Origin: an uncultured Clostridia bacterium
GTDB lineage: Bacteria; Bacillota; Clostridia; Christensenellales; UBA1242
DNA length: 9,051 nucleotides
Assembly (NCBI GenBank): GCA_947625955.1
Contig: CANQQH010000036.1
Coordinates: forward strand, 1 to 9,051
Direction of reading: 5' to 3'
Each line of letters begins with the position of its first letter. Positions within the stretch are counted from its first letter, which is position 1. The notes beneath the pieces were generated by a model that worked only from the letters and a program-made list of their open reading frames with translations, searched no databases and was not told where the DNA came from. Both the position numbers and the translations under genes were made by a program. Positions 4,981 through 9,051 of the stretch are shown in pieces.

Positions 4981-5481
4981 ATGGATGAAAAATTCAAAGG
5001 TTTTGAACCTGTTTTCACAAGCGAGTCAAGAGTGCTGATTCTTGGCAGTTTTCCAAGCACAAAAAGCCGCGCCTATGGGTTCTATTATGGAAACCCGCGC
5101 AATAAATTTTGGAGCATGCTTGAAGAGGTGTTTGGCGAAGATATTGAGAAGGACGTCGCGGAGAGAAAGGCCTTCCTTTTATCGCATAACATTGCCCTTT
5201 TCGACGCCGTTTGCGAAAGTGACCTTCGCGGGTCGCTAGATTCCAGCCTTGAAAAATCCAACAAAACCCTTTCCTCGCTCGACTTTCTGCTGCCCCCGCA
5301 CACAAAAGTTGAAAAAATCCTTTGCAATGGAAAAACCGCGTTTGGCATTGTTTCAAAGACTCTCATCACCTCACTTCCCATAATCTATATGCCTTCAACC
5401 AGCCCCGCAAACGTTACTTTTTCAATCAAACCTTGGAAAAACGCTCTGGATTTTCTGCAAAATTCACACAAAAAACCTTAA
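4981..5481 (+). CDS. DNA-deoxyinosine glycosylase (UDG superfamily, family 6 type)
   Basis: 166-residue DNA repair enzyme of the uracil-DNA glycosylase superfamily. The best match is the family 6 hypoxanthine (deoxyinosine) glycosylases, which excise deaminated adenine to start base-excision repair. Motif 1 is VLILGSFPSTKSR (18-30), followed by the family-typical FYYGNPRNKFW (34-44). The asparagine before KFW (N41) is the probable equivalent of the catalytic Asn reported for this family. FDAVCESDLRGSLDSSL (74-90) matches the conserved middle region, and the motif 2 loop is PSTSPAN (138-144). Length is normal for these compact enzymes, with no extra domain. The ATG at 4981 is preferred because in-frame upstream codons (TTG 4954, GTG 4966) lie within the likely promoter. 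It is a single gene, not in an operon, followed by about 220 bases of AT-rich spacer. Family assignment is firm; substrate preference is inferred. Confidence 0.9.
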   Translation: MDEKFKGFEPVFTSESRVLILGSFPSTKSRAYGFYYGNPRNKFWSMLEEVFGEDIEKDVAERKAFLLSHNIALFDAVCESDLRGSLDSSLEKSNKTLSSLDFLLPPHTKVEKILCNGKTAFGIVSKTLITSLPIIYMPSTSPANVTFSIKPWKNALDFLQNSHKKP

Positions 5482-5649
5482 TTTTTGTTCTATTTTGCGT
5501 TTTTTAGCTGTATTTTATAAAATCACAGCCCAAACACACCCCATTTCACGCAATTTAACTAGCCAAACACCATAATATGCAGATAAATTTATCAATTTTA
5601 CCCATTACCTATCATTAAAAATTTTTGTGCTAAAATTTGCGAAAAAGAA
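5482..5649. other. AT-rich spacer without a gene
   Basis: I see no gene here. T-rich stretches follow the glycosylase stop. An imperfect hairpin, GCTGTATTTTA with TAAAATCACAGC (one bulged C), spans about 5508-5530, but no U-run follows it, so it is not a clear terminator. The tRNA promoter begins at 5650. Confidence 0.6.
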
Positions 5650-5678
5650 TTGTAAATCCCACCCACCTATGCTATAAT
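5650..5678 (+). promoter_or_regulatory. Promoter of the tRNA-Arg gene
   Basis: TTGTAA (5650-5655), a 17-bp spacer and a perfect TATAAT (5673-5678) predict a start near 5685 and a 5' leader of about 17 bases to be removed by RNase P. Confidence 0.85.
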
Positions 5679-5701
5679 ACACGCGTTGGCAAAATAAATA
5701 T

Positions 5702-5778
5702 GCAGCCGTAGCTCAGCTGGATAGAGCGTCCGCCTCCTAAGCGGAAGGTCGGCAGTTCAAATCTGCCCGGTTGCACCA
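5702..5778 (+). tRNA. tRNA-Arg (anticodon CCT)
   Basis: A complete 77-base cloverleaf. The acceptor stem GCAGCCG/CGGTTGC pairs over 7 bp with one G.T. The D arm is GCTC/GAGC, and the anticodon stem TCCGC/GCGGA carries the loop CTCCTAA, giving anticodon CCT, which reads AGG. The variable loop is AGGTC and the T arm GGCAG/CTGCC with loop TTCAAAT. The discriminator A and an encoded CCA complete it. Its 3' end lies 14 bases from the stop codon of the convergent large AT-rich gene, and tRNA 3' ends are common integration sites for mobile islands. Confidence 0.97.
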
Positions 5779-5781
5779 ACA

Positions 5782-5809
5782 AAAAAGCCAACTATTCAGT
5801 TGGCTTTTT
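5782..5809. terminator. Bidirectional terminator overlapping the large gene's 3' end
   Basis: AAAAAGCCAACT (5782-5793) pairs with AGTTGGCTTTTT (5798-5809) around ATTC. It ends the tRNA transcript on the plus strand. On the minus strand it is formed by the last codons (K-K-P-T-E) and the TAG stop of the large gene, with T-runs on both strands. Confidence 0.9.
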
Positions 5810-8800
5810 ATCTTGTTTAACAAGATATGTTTTTAAATATAGTTTATTGTCTTTTTCTACAAGTTCAGCTCTAAATCTTTTTGTAATATCATCCATTGTT
5901 TCCTTATATTTTTGAGGATTTTCACGAGAATAATTATATACAACAGCCCTAGTAACTACGAAATCCAAATCATCTTCATCCTCTGATTTTAAAGTATTGT
6001 TTTTTAATGCCAAATTTTTCGTAATCATATTATTATACAACCACAGATCATGCTCCTTCTCTTTATCTATAAACTCCGACGTTAATAGGTTATAAAAATT
6101 TGTCAGCGACTTGATGCGTTGCGGACCTTTTTCCTGGTTAATTTTATTTTTGATACTTAAATATACATCATTGGTTAAATAATTACCAAAATTCATCCTC
6201 GCTAATTTCTTTATGTATTCCATATGTAATTCAACATCTATATCAAGTTGTGTTAAAAAGTTAATCATACCAACTGCATTTAACTTGTCTTTCACAATAA
6301 TGGAAGAAATAAATGGATCATCATTTACCAACACGTAATTTTTATTGCTTTGCACCAATCCTAATATATCATTTTCAAGAATAAGTTTTTGTTCTAAGAA
6401 CAAATTTTCAATGTCTGAAGTCGTTTTGTATAAAAACTCATGATTTGGAGCAGGTAATTCATCAACTAATCTCTTTAATCTGTTATAAAATAAAATCCTA
6501 TTTCTTCGAAGTTCCTGATCATATTCATCTCGATAAACTTGCCCTTCCCTATATATTAACTGTCCCACACATGAGCCCGACTTACAAGTTGCCAGGCTTT
6601 CTTCAATTTCCTGTAACAAAATTCTTTTTGTCATAACTGAACAAATGCAATTTTTATTTTTTATTAAATTTACATCAACATCTAAAATGGCCAATATCAA
6701 AATTGCGTCAAACGATAAAACATATCCCTCTAAATCTTTTATTTTTATCGACGAATCTAAATTTCTTAATTTTCTTTTATTTTCATAAAAAAGAAAATTA
6801 TATGTTTCTAAATATTTTTTGCCTAAGTATTGAGAAAACATTGTAATTGGCAAATTACACTTTGAATCATTGTAAACTTGTACTATATTATCTATTTTTT
6901 CTTTCCTGTTTTTTAGAATTTCAATAACGTTTTGTTTTAATCCTTCTATGTTTTCACCTTTTATTGCCACAGCTTTATTATTATTTATAAGTTTAGAAAT
7001 GGCATAAGAAAAAATTATTGTTTCGTTCCATACTAAATCTATTATTTTATAATCCTGATTTCTAAAAGTAACAACATCTCCAATTGTTCGAAATAATATA
7101 TTTTCAATCTCCTTTTCGCTTTCCTTATAGTGATAACAATTTGCTAAATTGTTAGGCTTTAATCCTGCCAACAGTTCATCGTTATGTATCGAGATTTTTT
7201 TAACATTATCCTCCATTTTTAATATAACGGTAACATTCGCCTCTGCTTTTTGAGGCTTGTTTTTGTTCTCTTTACCAACACATAAGTTCATGTAAATATT
7301 TAGACTGTTTAGATTATTTTCATCAATTAGCAATGATTTTAATAATAATCGTTTTGCTACTTCGATTTTATTATTAGCTCTTGAATATATATAACCAACT
7401 AACGATAATATATTGCCATCATTTATTTTCGATGCCGTTTCTAAAATTTCATCTTCTTCATAATCAGAAGTTTCGATCCGTAAATTTAATAAAGATGCTA
7501 GATATTCTTTAGAAAATTTCACATTTAATTCTTCTTGAATATATTTTTTTGCATTTGACATATCCCCTAATTTATAACTACAAACTGAAATACTCCAATT
7601 CACATTCTCAATTTGATTATTTTCCTTTAAAACATCTAAGAATATCTCTTTTGCTTTCACAATAAACTCTTTATTATTAGAATTCATTAAAGCTGTTGCT
7701 ATTTGTAATTTAAAGCTGACTAAAGGATTTAAGTTTATAATTTTAATCAATTCATCATATTTCTCAGCTCTACAAAGAACCGAAATCAAATAACTTAAAG
7801 TCCCGGGATCTATCTTATTCAAGATATCATTTCTAGATAAAATCCACTGCAATTCCCTTTTGAATACTGCCTTGTGTTTTTTACTTTTAGCTGAATAATA
7901 TGCGAGCAAAATATGATAAGAACTATCCTTATCATAGCGATCATTATATTTCAACAAAAAATTTACCGATGAAAAGCTTTTAGTTGGCCTCTTGTTTTTT
8001 AATCTAATATAGATATCTAAAAAATTACAATTATTGTTAAATAGATATAAGTTAGAATTAAAAATCATAAGCGCTTTTTGTGGATAATTTTCTGACAAAT
8101 CATTTAAGTATCCGCAAGCAAGTCTGTAATCGTTTAAAACTTCACAGGTTTGTCTTATCTCTGAAAATTCAACTGAAGTAATATCTTTTTCGATCTTGTG
8201 AACTATTGTTAAACTTTTAACTATGGGATCATTTTTTACTTGCTCACTACATTCTTCATATAATGTTTCAAAAAACTCTGCATCCTCGAGACCGTTGGAT
8301 AAATTCAGCATCACCCTCCAAAAACTCATCTGTAGTTGTGGCGTCAATTGCTTTATTTTACTCAATGAATTTAAAAATTGTTCAGATTCTGGTATGTCTC
8401 TTAATTTTTGTCTCTTTACATTTAAAAGTTTAATACTCTCTTGTTGTATTTTGTAAATTAGGACCTTCTGCTGATACAGAAATTCTCCATCATAAAACGG
8501 TATCGTATTAATCTTATCTTTTATTGTGCAGTTATTATCTATAGCATAATTTGTGACCATTTTGTGAATAAAAGATCCCTGCTCAATATCAACGACTTTT
8601 TGATCATCTATTATCTCATTTTCTCTTAATAAAACATTGCCTTCTAGTGCGTCTGAAATAATCCAGGAACAAATCTTTTTTAATTTTGCATCCTCGCAAT
8701 AATCGTAAACAAGATTTAATAATTCCTTATCCAAAAACTGCGCAAATAATTCCACTAAATAATTTACATATTTTTTATTAGCTTTTTCGACATAATGAAT

Positions 8801-9051
8801 AATCTCATTTTCTATTCCAACTCGATCGCAATAAAATTTGTAAACTATATTAAAATATGTAAACAAATCAATAAATTCATCACTCATGTTGGTTGGTGAT
8901 GTTGATTGAATATATGTTTTTAATTTTAGATAATCTCCATTTATAATCAAATCGTTAAGCAAATTAAAAGTATGATCCACATCAAGACCACCAGAAACAA
9001 CTTTGTGCGAAAACTCTCCACTTCCTTCAATTGCATTACGTACTCTTTCTT
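5792..9051 (-). CDS. Large TPR-like / GreAB-C-like / PIN-like protein, 5' end outside the window
   Basis: Over 1,085 residues are visible. The frame is open to the right edge: 23 further codons (starting ERVRNAIEGSGEF) precede the GTG at 8980, which has no good ribosome binding site, so the true start lies outside. Residues below count from that GTG. Residues 1 to about 565 are alpha-helical with TPR-like helix pairs, clearest at about 395-560 (LGDMSNAKKYIQEEL, NNKIEVAKRLLLKSL). Residues 582-650 resemble the GreA/GreB C-terminal domain: ANVTVILKMED opens it and IGDVVTFRNQDYKIIDL closes it. After LPITMFSQYLGKKYLET (710-726), residues 751 to about 925 look PIN-like. D758 lies on the first strand, E791 or E794 follows in the next helix, then D871 and D887/D888 in YVLVNDDPF. 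A helical, charged tail ends the protein. Inferred role: a PIN RNase effector guided by repeat-mediated recognition, perhaps acting at RNA polymerase or ribosomes. The AT-rich composition and tRNA-proximal position suggest acquisition by transfer. The domain calls are from pattern recognition only. Confidence 0.75.
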   Translation of the reverse strand, partial: ERVRNAIEGSGEFSHKVVSGGLDVDHTFNLLNDLIINGDYLKLKTYIQSTSPTNMSDEFIDLFTYFNIVYKFYCDRVGIENEIIHYVEKANKKYVNYLVELFAQFLDKELLNLVYDYCEDAKLKKICSWIISDALEGNVLLRENEIIDDQKVVDIEQGSFIHKMVTNYAIDNNCTIKDKINTIPFYDGEFLYQQKVLIYKIQQESIKLLNVKRQKLRDIPESEQFLNSLSKIKQLTPQLQMSFWRVMLNLSNGLEDAEFFETLYEECSEQVKNDPIVKSLTIVHKIEKDITSVEFSEIRQTCEVLNDYRLACGYLNDLSENYPQKALMIFNSNLYLFNNNCNFLDIYIRLKNKRPTKSFSSVNFLLKYNDRYDKDSSYHILLAYYSAKSKKHKAVFKRELQWILSRNDILNKIDPGTLSYLISVLCRAEKYDELIKIINLNPLVSFKLQIATALMNSNNKEFIVKAKEIFLDVLKENNQIENVNWSISVCSYKLGDMSNAKKYIQEELNVKFSKEYLASLLNLRIETSDYEEDEILETASKINDGNILSLVGYIYSRANNKIEVAKRLLLKSLLIDENNLNSLNIYMNLCVGKENKNKPQKAEANVTVILKMEDNVKKISIHNDELLAGLKPNNLANCYHYKESEKEIENILFRTIGDVVTFRNQDYKIIDLVWNETIIFSYAISKLINNNKAVAIKGENIEGLKQNVIEILKNRKEKIDNIVQVYNDSKCNLPITMFSQYLGKKYLETYNFLFYENKRKLRNLDSSIKIKDLEGYVLSFDAILILAILDVDVNLIKNKNCICSVMTKRILLQEIEESLATCKSGSCVGQLIYREGQVYRDEYDQELRRNRILFYNRLKRLVDELPAPNHEFLYKTTSDIENLFLEQKLILENDILGLVQSNKNYVLVNDDPFISSIIVKDKLNAVGMINFLTQLDIDVELHMEYIKKLARMNFGNYLTNDVYLSIKNKINQEKGPQRIKSLTNFYNLLTSEFIDKEKEHDLWLYNNMITKNLALKNNTLKSEDEDDLDFVVTRAVVYNYSRENPQKYKETMDDITKRFRAELVEKDNKLYLKTYLVKQDKKPTE

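Noticed and set aside
5508..5530. Terminator for the glycosylase gene
   Set aside because: The stem is AT-rich with a bulge, and no T-run follows it on the plus strand.
6445..6636. Small plus-strand frames at 6445 and 8223
   Set aside because: They lie inside the large minus-strand gene and have no start signals or family resemblance.

Overview
The window looks like part of a low-GC Firmicutes genome, most likely an uncultured clostridial lineage. The evidence is sigma-A-type promoters, AGGAGG-type ribosome binding sites, many Lys/Asn/Ile-rich proteins, TGA used as a stop, and short genes with hairpin terminators between convergent pairs. I cannot name the organism. Two compositions are visible. 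Bases 1 to about 5780 are moderate GC (positions 3241-3300 are 47% by hand count). The stretch from about 5792 to the right edge is clearly AT-rich (positions 6001-6060 are 28%).

Layout. Bases 1-533 hold no convincing gene. They contain a 12-base C run, several perfect or near-perfect hairpins, a coding-like remnant ending in a hairpin, and a 60-bp direct repeat associated with palindromes. A lipoprotein gene (-) and a two-TM membrane-protein gene (+) are then transcribed divergently from a 112-bp gap, with mirror-image promoters that put the predicted transcription start on the ATG. A shared bidirectional terminator separates the membrane-protein gene from an unrecognised 207-residue gene (-). 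Next is a two-gene operon (-), a LysR-type regulator followed by an alpha/beta hydrolase with an ATGA overlap. It is divergent from a small unknown protein gene (+), and the promoters overlap and include a candidate LysR operator. After a 270-bp gap holding a possible minus-strand micro-gene comes a stand-alone DNA-deoxyinosine glycosylase-like gene (+). This is followed by a complete tRNA-Arg(CCT) with its own promoter.

Directly beyond the tRNA, convergent with it, is the most interesting gene: a very large AT-rich reading frame (-) open to the right edge of the window. I read it as helical TPR-like repeats, then a GreA/GreB C-terminal-like domain, then a PIN-like nuclease domain. That architecture, together with its composition and tRNA-proximal position, suggests an RNA-targeting conflict or defence effector on a tRNA-inserted island. 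Its N-terminus and any partner genes lie outside the window.

The other genes look like ordinary chromosomal housekeeping or accessory functions: base-deamination repair, a regulated hydrolase and envelope proteins. No single pathway links them.
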